Origin: Hortaea werneckii
Taxonomy: Eukaryota > Ascomycota > Dothideomycetes > Mycosphaerellales > Teratosphaeriaceae
Direction: 5' to 3'
Length of the DNA stretch: 64,000 nucleotides
NCBI GenBank assembly: GCA_037044905.1
Contig: JBAOKB010000154.1
Location: 372,001-436,000, forward strand
Shown here: positions 30,230 to 40,657 of the stretch, one piece after another
Layout of the letters: every line of letters starts with the position of its first letter
How positions within the stretch are numbered: the stretch's first letter is position 1
Notes under the pieces: model-generated
What the model saw: the letters and a program-made list of their open reading frames with translations, nothing else
Told to the model about the DNA's origin: nothing
The model's database searches: none
Translations under genes and position numbers: made by a program

Positions 30230-30626
30230 TGTGAATGGTATTGAAGGATTACTCGGTATGACTGTAGCTGAAACTGATCGATATGAGGTGCAGAGTGAGT
30301 GTGAAAACCAGGAAGGCCGAGTATTTATATGTTTACAAGGGAAGAGGAGGGGAAAGTGGGATACGAGTTGGATGGACTGGAGCTGCATCTACCCCGCTGT
30401 CGTCATCGCCATCATCCGGGAAAAACAAGCTTTCCGCTAAAGCAACTCTAGTTGGAACAAGCTCGTCTCCGCCAAAAACTTCGCGGCGGAAAAGTCCGAA
30501 AGCAAAGCTCTAAACTCCGAGAAGAAATTCCAGATCACCTCTGCCGGACTTTTAACATCAACGACCATATCGTGTCGCCATCTGACACATATATCCTGCA
30601 ATTAAACCCGTCGCAATCCAACCAAA
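30230..30626. other. Divergent promoter region, LURP-one-like / RRS1
   Basis: 397 bases between divergent start codons. Short frames only; no motif I can defend. Confidence 0.5.
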
Positions 30627-31169
30627 ATGGCAGCAGTAGCGCCCGCCGACGAAGGGAAACCGCAACCCTACTCCTTCGACCTCGGCCACCTGCTCTGCAA
30701 CGACCCGAACCCGCTCCCAGACACCACCGACCCTTCTAACCGCGAGACCCTCATCGCCACAACCGCCCAAGGCTGCGCCCAGGGCCTGATCAACCAGCTC
30801 CTGACCGCGTGCCCCATCAACCGGTCCGAAGACGGGGACCTCCAGATCACCCTCCCGAACCCCTCCACGCCCTTACCGCGCGAGAAGCCCGTGCCGAAGG
30901 AGAAGGAGAAGACGAAGTGGGAGAAGTTCGCGGAGAAGAAGGGCATTAAAGACAAAAAGAAGGATGGGAAGTTGAAGTTCGATGAGGCGTTGGGCGAGTG
31001 GGTGCCCAAGTATGGGTATAAGGGTCGCAGTAATGGGGCGGTCAGTCAGGATTGGATGGAGGAGGTGGATGAGAAGGCCGAGGCGAGGCAGGCGGCTGGC
31101 GAGGAGGACGCGAATGGAGCCGGGAAGCCGCGGGGGAGTAAAGGTGGGAAGGGGAAGAAAGTCAGGTGA
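30627..31169 (+). CDS. RRS1: Ribosome biogenesis regulatory protein RRS1
   Basis: Rrs1 acts in the nucleolus with Rpf2 to load the 5S RNP into pre-60S particles. The single-exon protein of 180 residues opens with FDLGHLLCNDPNPL and continues NRETLIATTAQGCAQGLINQ, the conserved core, then PREKPVPKEKEKTKWEKFAE with KKGIKDKKKDGKLKFDEALG and EWVPKYGYKG, and a basic Gly/Lys tail GSKGGKGKKVR. This is the complete family pattern; length is close to that of fungal RRS1. Start chosen because it follows the family N-terminus and an A-rich leader (CCAAAATGG). Confidence 0.96.
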   Translation: MAAVAPADEGKPQPYSFDLGHLLCNDPNPLPDTTDPSNRETLIATTAQGCAQGLINQLLTACPINRSEDGDLQITLPNPSTPLPREKPVPKEKEKTKWEKFAEKKGIKDKKKDGKLKFDEALGEWVPKYGYKGRSNGAVSQDWMEEVDEKAEARQAAGEEDANGAGKPRGSKGGKGKKVR

Positions 31170-31941
31170 GGTGGTTCCCTGTGGGACGAATAGTAAGTGG
31201 GAGGTGGAGAGGGGGGAAAGAAATTTCAAAAAATTCCCGATCTTTTTCATCCCTCGCGCAATGCTTCTTTCCGCTATGAGGGCGCCTCTTTTGCTCGAGG
31301 ACAGAATAGGAAATGGGGTGTTTAAGGGGTCCCCGTCTTTTGCAAGCTTTGGCGTTTCGTGGACTGGGCTATGGATTTGATCTTTATTTTCATCTTCATC
31401 TTCTTTACGGGAACGCTTTGAAGAGGATCTGGGACGTCATGGTACAGCGACCACACATGCCATCGACTGTACGATATAGCGCCAACGAAAGTCACGTTTT
31501 GCGTTTGATCCAAGACACATCACTTACCAGCTGTATCGCTGAGTGCAAGATACTAAACATCTGCTGTACCGGACATAATCAGACTGATTTCTGCATCTTA
31601 GTAGCTCGGTCGATGCTAATAAGTAACAACCTCCTGCCGACGTATCCTTACCAGTAAAAATTTGGCCCGAAATCAATACGCCCTCGCTTATCTGCATTTT
31701 TCGCCAGGATCAAATGGCCCTCAGACCTTCCCAAAACGCCGTCTTGTAACGTCTGCTCCCCCTTGTCATAGCATATCATCGCAAAGCCGTCTGTTCCCGA
31801 TGCACACCAGCCGAAAAAGCCGAGGACTAATCGAGCCCCTCTCTTTTAATCCCTCACAGGTTCAACCGGGTCAGGTATCCGGCCATCATGCGGACTCGCT
31901 ATGGGCGCGAGCTGGACACGGACCGCACTAGACACTTCTCG

Positions 31942-32196
31942 TCAGCAGAGGACTACGCGCGTGATGCAGTCAAGATGAGACATACTGGCCCAGTCAATAG
32001 CGGCTTGCAGTCTCTCCCGAAGTCGCCAGCGCTGCGGCAACTGTCGCCACGCCATGATGGCTCCGGCCAGCGCCAGAAAGATGGCCAGGATGCCAAGGAC
32101 GAGGTTGCTGATGTCGGGCCACTGCTTTTCCGGGGGCGGCTGATGCATTGGGATGATGGATGTATCGTTCGATAGCGCACCTCGCGAGAGGATCAT
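31942..32196 (-). CDS. Possible small single-span membrane protein
   Basis: An 84-codon frame with an ATG at 32196. It contains a polar N-terminus (NDTSIIPMHQPPPEKQWPD) and a strong 20-residue hydrophobic segment (ISNLVLGILAIFLALAGAIM), followed by basic residues (AWRQLPQRWRLRER), as in a membrane anchor. No family recognised. It could be a decayed fragment of a larger fungal gene; codon-level evidence is thin. Confidence 0.25.
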   Translation of the reverse strand: MILSRGALSNDTSIIPMHQPPPEKQWPDISNLVLGILAIFLALAGAIMAWRQLPQRWRLRERLQAAIDWASMSHLDCITRVVLC

Positions 32197-32465
32197 CGCA
32201 GCGTCAAAAGAACGGAAGAAGGCTTCGTCGGCTGGGTGTATTCAGTTCGGCGGGGGGTCGGCGGGGGGGAATGGCTACAAATCGGCAAGGACATGAGAGC
32301 GAGACGATAAATTTATATTCAGGAGAGGAGCAGGCATGTGTCCGCAGACAGCGTCCAGGAGCGGCGGTGGTGAAGAGCTGGCCATTTTCATGAAAAGAAC
32401 CCGCGGATCTAAGTGTCTTCCCGGGCGCAAACCGGCTTGGGACGGTGGTGGTGAAGGCAAAGATA

Positions 32466-32604
32466 GTGAAGAAGACGAACACGGCACAGCTCTCAGATTC
32501 TAGATAACGGTGGTGAAGAAGACGAACATGGCACAGCTCTCAGATTCTAGATAACGGTGGTGAAGAAGACGAATACGGCATAGCCCTCAGATTTTAGTTA
32601 ACGG
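32466..32604 (+). repeat. Tandem repeat, 47-bp unit, three copies
   Basis: Three head-to-tail copies of a unit beginning GTGAAGAAGACGAA, at 32466, 32513 and 32560. The first two are nearly identical; the third carries several changes (for example GATAACGG to GTTAACGG). Minisatellite in a gene-poor region. Confidence 0.9.
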
Positions 32605-32890
32605 ATGACGATGTGTGTCGCAATGCGAACCATCTGGCCAGGCAGTGGTGAAGCCAAGCACACAGGAGGACCAAACGTGTGCTGCCGTTCCTGAGGTCGT
32701 TACGCTGATGCGGACACCCGAAGACGAATGCAGATCCATGGATGCAACGGCCGCTCACCGACAACCTGAAAGTTCGCCCCGGGCTGCCGGACCGGACGCG
32801 AGATTCGCTTGGTTCCGTGAGCTAGCAGTTGCTAGAATCCTTCCCTTTCTCGAACGATCCAATTCACCACCTAGTTATGAGTGCAACCGT

Positions 32891-33143
32891 CGGTGCGAAA
32901 GATAATGGGCCCAAGCGCAGAATTACACTTTTTAGACATCTTTGCTTCTAACGAATATAAGACGTCCAATCCTTTATGAAATCTTCTAAAAAAAATAGAG
33001 GATCAATCTCTAACTAATTCTGAAGAGGGAAATAAAATTTTTACAAAAATCGATTCACATACGATTATAATATAATCGTTTAAAGTATGGAAAGAGGTCT
33101 GCTTGAAGCCGACTCGCGCTTGGGCCCATGAATTCTTGCACCG
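32891..33143. mobile_element. AT-rich inverted-repeat (foldback/MITE-like) element
   Basis: Outer arms of 28 bp at 32891-32918 and 33116-33143 are inverted copies matching at 23 positions, with a perfect 14-bp inner part (ATGGGCCCAAGCGC). They enclose about 200 bp of markedly AT-rich DNA containing a 19-base palindrome (33061-33079, arms ACGATTATA). No coding capacity. I see no clear target-site duplication, so this may be a degenerate miniature transposon or a foldback structure. Confidence 0.55.
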
Positions 33144-33446
33144 CATGCCGGCAGACTTGATCCGGTCCACGTGAGAATCCCTGCTAGCACGGCAGGATGG
33201 TTTTTGGGTTTCGCGCTTCTCCGGTACGGCGGCCCCTTGGCGCACGTTTGAGAGGAGTGGCTTGCTGTAAGCTTCTGGCCGGGACCAATCCGCAGCTGCT
33301 GCATACCCAGGTTGCCCAGGTAGGTAGTAATGATCCGCCTAGACGTCTCAGGAACCACCAAGCTCAGCGCCAGCAGTGCAGATCTGGCTGATCAGCTGCT
33401 ATTCACACATCGTCCGCGGCGCTAGACGCACGAGATGGCGATTATG

Positions 33447-33552
33447 ACGAGAGTCTGTAAATGTACCCCTGGAGATAGGCAGGACAACGCAGGAAATGAA
33501 CGAGAGTCTGTAAATGTACCCCTGGAGATAGGCAGGACAACGCAGGAAATGG
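33447..33552 (+). repeat. Direct tandem duplication, 53-bp unit, two copies
   Basis: The block starting ACGAGAGTCTGTAAATGTAC at 33447 is repeated at 33500 almost without change. Both copies lie about 200-280 bases upstream of the zinc-finger gene. Confidence 0.9.
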
Positions 33553-33726
33553 ACGCGTGCAGCGACAGGCGTTACAGTCCAGCACTTTGTTTGCCCGTAT
33601 ATCATACCGTAGGTGCCCACCTACAGTGCGGCTTGATCTCTCTCCAGGACTACACGAATTAGATTTCCCTTCTACCGCAGCACCCATCTTTCATAGCTTT
33701 GCACTTCTTGTGCGCCCTAAGATACT

Positions 33727-35556
33727 ATGTACGATTCTAGGCAACTGCTCAGGTCATCTTATGTCCTACCAGGTCTTCCACGGGGGCAACCACCCTCCAC
33801 ACTATCACAGGAGAGTCAGGAACTTTCGCGATTGCTGAGCTGGGGGGCGTCCCAGGCTGCAGCAACCGCTGGTTTAGACCGTTACACTCTACCACCCCCA
33901 CCAACGTCCTCTCCGCCGACACTAGGGTTGCTAGGACCAAGCGTGGTATACGATCCCTCAGCGAAGCAACCGAATGGTGCAAGCCGCGGAGTCCCTTCCA
34001 CGATAAAATCCATTACACAAGACTATAGGTATGCATCAAATGGTCCAATTGGCGGTCCTCGCGTCAAAGATGCGTACTCCTCGTCGAATCAATCTACAGC
34101 AGTGCTTACTGGCCGCCTGGAACATGCAACAGATCCGAACCATTCAGCAAAGCGCTCAAGGTCTTACTCGTCGGGACTAAATCCACCCAGAGCGTCCAAG
34201 AACCAGCGTCTCGAGCGTGTGGGTGAAGTGTCCTCGGCCTCCAGAAATAAAGCCGTTGGCTTAGAGCAGCATCAGGAGACTGTGAGTTTCTCAAAACGCT
34301 ACAACTGTGCCTGCGGGAAGAGCTATGTGTCCAGGGAGCGCTTGCGCTCGCATATGAATCAAGAAAACGGAATACGCCCGCATTCCTGCCGGCATTGCAA
34401 CAAAGAATTCGCTCGCAGAGACATATGCACCAAACACGAGAAGATCTGCGCGCCCCGAACGGATCTTCTTGGGCAGGGCACCAAACCGTTGGAAACACGT
34501 TCAGCCAAATCCAAGAATCGGCCGTACGCTTCCGCAATCCAAACCTCGCAAGTCGATCAGACTGATCCGCGGCCACTCGTCCGAACACCACGTGCACCAT
34601 TCAAGACATCAAAGCCTGCCCCAACTGATACAGCCAGTACTCCGGGGAAGGAGAATGAGCCAGGCCCTTCGAGACGTAACAGTGTGTCCAACGACACCGG
34701 CGGTGCTGACGAGCTTTCTTGTACCGATCAAAGCAATACCCATCACGGACCTCAGCTTGCCTCGGCTCAGTCATGTATCGAAACGCCGTACCCTGAGGAA
34801 ATGTTCGAAGAGATCAGAAGAAAAGCCGCGAAAGCAGCGTCGCCAGAAAGTACTCCCCAGCGATCAACCCAGCCCCCCAGGCGCACGGGCGAGCGGTGCA
34901 ATTGGTGCTTTAAGACCTTGGACTTACCTGATGCTGCTCTCATATCCCATCTTCAGAAGCATACGGCAGAATTATATGGAGAGAAGTGGCGATGCGATGA
35001 TTGTCAGATGTTCTTTGCCCATGAGAAAGATCTCGGCCATCACCTCCAAGCGGCGAGCAAGGGTCACTGCGGATTCGACTTCGACCACGGTTCGCAAGTC
35101 TATCAGAAGAGGCGTTGTACAGGCCATCATCCTCCTTCTTCCAATCAAGACGACCATGGTCTCCACGTTCAAATGCAACTCCATCTGCGGAAATGGGAGT
35201 ATCTTCAACTGAAGACCCACGGCGTGGTGATCTCCAGCAAACTGACCGAACGCGCCACATACAGAATACCTGTCCGCATGTCCGTTCATGACGATAATAC
35301 AAAAGGCCAATGTCCATTTCCTCTCGCCAGTATGGACAGGTTCCGCTCAGTCCCCGCATATATGAAGATGGTTGAAAAGCCAGATGTGGCCGGACTGACC
35401 TCGGACCTAGAAGAGGCGAGGCTTGATGACCCTGAAGAGCGAGCGCTGATGGTTTCCCTGGTTCAAGAAAATAGGAGGCCGTCATGTCATATCACCACGC
35501 AGCCGAAGCCGCTTGCAGATGTATTTGGGGCGGGAATTGAGTACCGGGCCTGGTGA
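33727..35556 (+). CDS. C2H2-type zinc-finger protein, putative transcription factor
   Basis: Single-exon frame of 609 codons. Residues 1-190 are Ser/Pro-rich and look disordered. A paired finger follows at about 193-245: YNCACGKSYVSRERLRSHMN, with C-x-C rather than C-x2-C spacing, then CRHCNKEFARRDICTKHEKI ending in Cys (C2HC). After a second disordered stretch comes CNWCFKTLDLPDAALISHLQ with KH, and CDDCQMFFAHEKDLGHH near 400-445. Two finger clusters with unusual ligand spacing suggest a fungal C2H2 regulator, but DNA targets cannot be predicted. It borders the repeat-rich region, with a duplicated 53-bp block in its upstream DNA. The N-terminal start could be further downstream. Confidence 0.75.
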   Translation: MYDSRQLLRSSYVLPGLPRGQPPSTLSQESQELSRLLSWGASQAAATAGLDRYTLPPPPTSSPPTLGLLGPSVVYDPSAKQPNGASRGVPSTIKSITQDYRYASNGPIGGPRVKDAYSSSNQSTAVLTGRLEHATDPNHSAKRSRSYSSGLNPPRASKNQRLERVGEVSSASRNKAVGLEQHQETVSFSKRYNCACGKSYVSRERLRSHMNQENGIRPHSCRHCNKEFARRDICTKHEKICAPRTDLLGQGTKPLETRSAKSKNRPYASAIQTSQVDQTDPRPLVRTPRAPFKTSKPAPTDTASTPGKENEPGPSRRNSVSNDTGGADELSCTDQSNTHHGPQLASAQSCIETPYPEEMFEEIRRKAAKAASPESTPQRSTQPPRRTGERCNWCFKTLDLPDAALISHLQKHTAELYGEKWRCDDCQMFFAHEKDLGHHLQAASKGHCGFDFDHGSQVYQKRRCTGHHPPSSNQDDHGLHVQMQLHLRKWEYLQLKTHGVVISSKLTERATYRIPVRMSVHDDNTKGQCPFPLASMDRFRSVPAYMKMVEKPDVAGLTSDLEEARLDDPEERALMVSLVQENRRPSCHITTQPKPLADVFGAGIEYRAW

Positions 35557-36787
35557 TCAATATACATCAGTTGCCGCACCCCGCTATCCAGGCAAGTCGG
35601 AGGCTTCATCCGTTTGGGGCGTCGGAAAGCAGGTCAACCGGAGCTTGACCGTACGTTATTCGGCCGCGCTGCACAGGCATTCTTAGGTAGCCGGTGATTC
35701 TAATGTGGAGAAGAGTGGATGCGTGATGATTGTATTTGCGGGATCGAGTAGACAAGTAGGAATAGCAGAATTGGTATATGAGCCGGTGGATTCCACTATC
35801 TTGATTTAGAGACTCTGTCACGCATTTGCATTCCATCCTCCCTGTCTTCTTGGTGCTGGAAACGAAGTAACCCGGCTCCTTCGAAGTCCGCGACATGGCC
35901 ATGGACAGATCCTAGGGGCGAAGCCGTGAATGGCTCAAGCTGCGAGTTGGAGAACGGCTGGTGGTGGGAGTAATTCTCTGCCTAGGTACAGAGAGATCAG
36001 TGACAATGGAAGCGGACACCGCCACCCATGGTGCTCGGCAGCGCCCGTGGCTTGGCCCCACCCCGCGCGCCTTCCAACTTGACCAGCTCGAGCAGCTAAC
36101 TAACTTTTGCCGAAGACTGCAAGTTGGCGAACTGCATCGTGAGTGCGCGGGCCTGAGATGCCATGCTGAAAGAGTCTGAAAGCCTGACCTCTCTTCAGAT
36201 ACCAGAAGACAGGGTAATTACTGTCGTGCATCATGTCGGAATAATGATGGCGTAACGGATTGCTCCAGGTGAGTACCTAGGTAGTGGACTAAGCTCCTTG
36301 CTTGCGACTAGACCCAATCGGGCAAGCACGATAGGCACTCTGGGAACATAGCCCTCTGTACCATTCGACAGGCCGTGGTTGCTGACCACCCGGACATAGT
36401 CGGACCTCAGTGCTCATGATACTGAAGGAGGCGCGGAAACGACTTCAGCGAAAGGCAGCGCGTTCATGAACATTGCGACAGCAACGACCTAGAGCCATGG
36501 GTGAGCTCCCGAGCCAATAATGGCATCAGCCGCCGCCGATTCCGCATCGGGTAAAGCGCATGCCGCACCTACCTTTCTCGTCAGTCGCCTATAAATTCCT
36601 GCCGCGTCGCTCCGCCATGCCTCGCCGCTGCCCAGTCCACTCGCATGCCACTGTCCCGCTCGGCCTCCCACCGCATTGATCGTCGCTGGCACACGGAAAA
36701 GAAGGGAGAGGAGAAGAGGACCTAAACGTAGGGGATAGACCATATCAAAGAATCAAGCACGCTACGAGAAAAGAAGCCTAGGCCAAG
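35557..36787. other. Intergenic, nothing recognised
   Basis: 1.2 kb between the zinc-finger gene and the small Cys4 gene. Short frames only; no repeat noticed. Confidence 0.5.
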
Positions 36788-37045
36788 ATGCAGACCCAGA
36801 CCCCACCGCAGACCTGCACAGGCTGTCGCAAGCAGAAGACCTCCGAAGACTTCTGGCGCTACAATCGTACAAATCTCACCTGCAACGCATGTTCCGAGCG
36901 ACATCGCACCCGCAAAGCCAAGACTGCCGCCGCTGCCGCCCAGCAGAACCAGGGACAGAACCAGCAGCAAGCCCAGCAGCCGTCGTCAGAAAACCCTCCG
37001 ACTAGTGCCACAACCACGACCACGACGAAGCAGGAGCAGGATTAG
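36788..37045 (+). CDS. Small Cys4 zinc-ribbon-like protein
   Basis: An 85-residue frame. Residues 9-35 carry two CxxC pairs, CTGCRKQKTSEDFWRYNR then LTCNACSERHRTRKA, a spacing that suits a single treble-clef or zinc-ribbon site. The remainder is Ala/Gln-rich then Thr-rich (AAAAAQQNQGQNQQQAQQ; TTTTTTKQEQD) and surely disordered. The CxxC-x(n)-F-x(n)-CxxCxxR pattern is seen in small fungal proteins and in Stc1-type zinc domains, but I cannot assign it. Could also be the first exon of a larger gene, as no downstream exon was identified. Confidence 0.6.
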   Translation: MQTQTPPQTCTGCRKQKTSEDFWRYNRTNLTCNACSERHRTRKAKTAAAAAQQNQGQNQQQAQQPSSENPPTSATTTTTTKQEQD

Positions 37046-38450
37046 GTACTCGTTCTCGACTCGTTACACGGCATGAAAGAAGTCCTGCGTCGCGACGCAC
37101 GCAACGCATATCACAACAGGGACGACCATGAGCACAATCAGGAACAGCTGGAGGTTGCGCGGAAGAGCACGGCCAAGGTCACCTCTACCACCGCCGTCTA
37201 CACCACTCGCGATGGACCCGTGCGAGGGTCGCAGAGTGTGATGCAGTTCGCACGGCGCGGCGTCAAGCGGGGAGGGTCCGGGATTTCGAGCTGGGGGAGT
37301 TTGAGCGCGAGGTCTTCTCCATTGGTTGACTGATTGGATGGTTCTGTTTGAGGAGTCCGTCACCAGGGGGCGCAGCGTGGTCTCAGCCATGTGGTTGGAT
37401 AGCTTGTGCTTGGTCGACCACGTGTGTACACAAGTGTACATTATCACGGTGCGGCTTCTGTGGGAGAAAGGGCAATTGATTAGGTCTATATCAGAACGTC
37501 ATGGGGGGGTTTAAGTGAGGGGGATTTTGGAAATACAGTTACTCGGTTATGTTGGATGACTTACAGACTTGCAAAGGACTCGAGGTGAAGGTGCTGGAAG
37601 AATGACGGGTGCGCGATGGAGATTTGGGGGGTTTCGGCAGCTTGCAGTATGCATTCACGCGTGGTGCTCGGCAAGAAGGCTCTACGGAGGTAGTAGAGGC
37701 ACGTTGCTTCAAGGATTCAGTGTCGGCTCGGAAGGAGATGCTAATGATTATATACTAATGAGTATTACAATGTCCATCATGACATAATCTAAGTGCACCG
37801 AGCCGCTTATCCTCTGCGGTCCTTGATGGCGGTGTGTCATTTACCTCTCTGCCCCTACATTGTATGGAAGTACAAATTGACATGCCAATTTAACGAGTGC
37901 CCTTCACTGGGCAGGGAATGCTCTCGCCAACCTGGGAGAGGACGCGTCATCAACTTTCAAATCTTCACTCTAAATCTTCATTTTATACATGGGCGCATCT
38001 GTGCAAGCCACGAGCAGACTTTCGATAGACAGGACACTGATGACTTTCGCCAACTACATTAGCGCAGCTACCGACAGTGACGACGCCTTCGGTCTGTGCA
38101 AGTGACACCGATTGCTTTCCAACACAGTCATGAAGAAGTCGTATCGGCGGGTCCCATTCAAACACTTTGTCTCCAGATCCTAGAGCCGTGACAGTCGTTA
38201 CTCGCTGCCATTCACGTTATTGAGCGGTTGGAATATGCCGAGGCGCGCGATTAACACCCGACTCCCCAACTAGCTTTCGTGGGGAGAGTCCGTGCGCTCC
38301 ACAGATCTACGACCAGGGTCTGAGTTGGGCGGAGCTGAGTTGTGGTTCGAGAACGTTGAAGTGTGAGCCGACCTTCTTTAAGAGATAAGGCTGCCTGACT
38401 CCAAAGTCGAGCGCACTCTGCGCTGCGTTTTCCACCGCAAACAACAAACG
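37046..38450. other. Intergenic, nothing recognised
   Basis: 1.4 kb upstream of the MFS transporter. Open frames (for example 37073-37333) lack any family pattern. Confidence 0.5.
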
Positions 38451-40269
38451 ATGGGTTTGGGTGTACTGGAGGACAGGCACCTGGAGCGCGTTCCGGGTAA
38501 GTAAGCACGCCAGGCTGATGACAGCCGATCAGCTTCACCTCGTCACTTTGTCCCTACAATGCGATCGCGTGCGACTGACACGCCAGCGCGACAGGCACCT
38601 CCACCCTCAAAGACCTCACCGACACACCGGCGGGCCTCCCCCAGGATGCCGTCCTCAAGCGGAGCAAAGACGGCACCATTCTCGTCCCGCAACCCAGCGA
38701 CGACCCGCGCGATCCGCTCAACTGGCCGCTCTGGCGGCGCGACCTGATCACAGGGATCCTCTGCCTACTCTCCGTCATCGCCTCGACCTTATCACCTCTA
38801 CTCGCCGCCAACAGCATCCTGCTTAAAGTCTACTTCGTTAAGCCCTTCACCGACATAGCTTTACTCACGGGATACCACTTGCTCGGTGTCGGCGTTGCAG
38901 GGTTTATCTTTGTCGCGAGCGCGAGAGTCTGGGGCAAACGGCATCTCTACTTGCTCGGGACAGTGATCATCATCATCACTTCAGCATGGGGCGGCGGCAG
39001 CAATCACAACTACAACTCCTTAATGGCGGCGCGATTCTTCCAAGGGGTAGGTTTAGCGCCCTTTGAGGCCCTGGTCAACGCTTCAGTCGGCGATCTGTAC
39101 TTCGTCCACGAGCGTGGCAAGCGCATGGCGTTTAGCAATTTGAGCTTATTCGGCGGCGCCTTCTTCACGCCAGTCATTGTCGGCCGGCTGACTGCGACGC
39201 TGACCTGGCAGTGGAGTTTCTACTTCCTCGCCATCTTCACGGCGGTGATGCTGCCTTTGGTTGTCTTGTTCGTTCCCGAAACCGCCTTTGTGCGCGAAGA
39301 GCGCTTCAATACCGATATTGCAAGCAACAGGGCGGACTACCATGACAAGGAAATGCGTTCCGGAGCCAGCTCGCTCGACAAGGACCCCTATCAGAGCCCT
39401 TCCGAGACCGTACTGGGTGCCCCGCCTAGCTTCTACTCAAAAGAGAGCCTGATGCCGTTCAACGGCCGCAAGACGGACGAGTCCTTCTTCAAGCTCCTCC
39501 TCCGCCCCTTCCCGCTCTTCTTCCACCCGGGCATCCTCTGGGCCTGCCTCACCCAAGGCACCATCATCGGCTGGACGGTCCTCATCGGCATCGTCCTAGG
39601 CGGCATCATGCTCGGCCCCCCACTCTGGTTCAACGAGGTCGAGACGGGATACATGTACACGGGGGCCTTCGTCGGCGCCGTCGTCGGCTTCATCCTCGCC
39701 GGCCTCCTCAGCGACAGCTCCGCGCGCTTCATGGCCCGGCGCAACAACGGCGTCTACGAACCCGAATTCCGCATCGTGCTCGTGATCCCCATGCTGATCC
39801 TCGGCTGTGCGGGTCTCTACGGCTTCGGCATCACGGCCAACAATACCTACCGCTACGGCTGGTTCTGGCCGGACTTCTTCTTCGCGCTCGAGGTCGCGGG
39901 CATGGTGCTCGGCGCCGTGGCCTCGGCGCTGTACATCGTCGACGCCCACCGCGACATCGCCGTCGAGGGCTTCACCTGCCTGCTGGTGTTCAAGAACATC
40001 TTCTCCTTCGGCCTGACGTTTAGCGGGTGGGGCTGGCTCGTGAATGCCGGCATCCGACCCGTCTTCATCGCTATTAGCAGCGTCCAGGTCGTCATCTGCT
40101 GCTTGTCTGTCCTGATGTGTAAGTTTCTGTTGTGCCTTGTCCCCTGACCCTCGCAGCCGGCGGAGAGGCGTGAATCATGACTAACTTGCTGTTCTTAGAT
40201 GTCTTTGGAAAGAAGAATAGAGCGTTCTTTGCCCGTCACGATATTTTGGCCATGCTTAAGTTGAGATAG
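38451..40269 (+). CDS. MFS transporter (DHA1-like), three exons
   Basis: A 546-residue major-facilitator permease. Exons: 38451-38496, 38595-40118 and 40199-40269; introns of 98 nt (GTAAGT to GACAG) and 80 nt (GTAAGT to TTCTTAG). The frame closes at 547 codons. The start MGLGVLEDRHLERVPG and the segment DDPRDPLNWPLWRRD just before helix 1 are hallmarks of a large fungal MFS subgroup. Helix 4-5 carries AARFFQGVGLAPFEALVNAS with the motif VGDLYFVHERGKRMA after it. A long polar loop at about 260-320 separates the two halves, and about 12 hydrophobic helices are visible. The last exon gives a short tail YVFGKKNRAFFARHDILAML. Substrate unknown. It sits about 400 bases from the dehydroshikimate-dehydratase-like gene, tail to tail. 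Confidence 0.92.
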
Positions 40270-40657
40270 ACGTTCGTAGATCCCCAAGCTATTGTCTTCT
40301 TCTGGGCGCAGGGTAGAAGGATCGCGTCTGGCTCCACGACCTTTTTCTGTCCTTTTTCTTCCTTTCTGTTCCTCTTCATATTGGGAAAGGCGTCTTCCCG
40401 CCCCCCCAAATCTGGCGCCGGGCTAATAAGACAAAGCGCATACTTATCATCGCTTTGAAAGAGCCACCACTGTGTCATCGTGCAGATTCAAGCGAACACG
40501 AGCGATCAGATCTAGTTCCCCCGGCGAGGTGTGTATGACAAAAAGCAGGTACAAAAGGTCTATAGAGACAACGTGCGGGCTAGGCTACCTTTTTTTCCCC
40601 CCAATTCCAACCAAATGTCATCCATCTCTGAGAAGGGAGCCAGTCCAACTCCACCAC
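40270..40657. other. Intergenic, convergent 3' ends
   Basis: 388 bases between the convergent MFS and TIM-barrel genes, with pyrimidine and C runs. No gene seen. Confidence 0.6.

Larger units (their letters stand above)
31170..33726. other. Gene-poor, repeat-bearing region
   Basis: 2.6 kb without a convincing gene. It contains a possible small membrane ORF (31942-32196, minus), a 47-bp three-copy tandem repeat, a 253-bp AT-rich inverted-repeat element and a 53-bp direct duplication, all listed separately. Confidence 0.55.
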
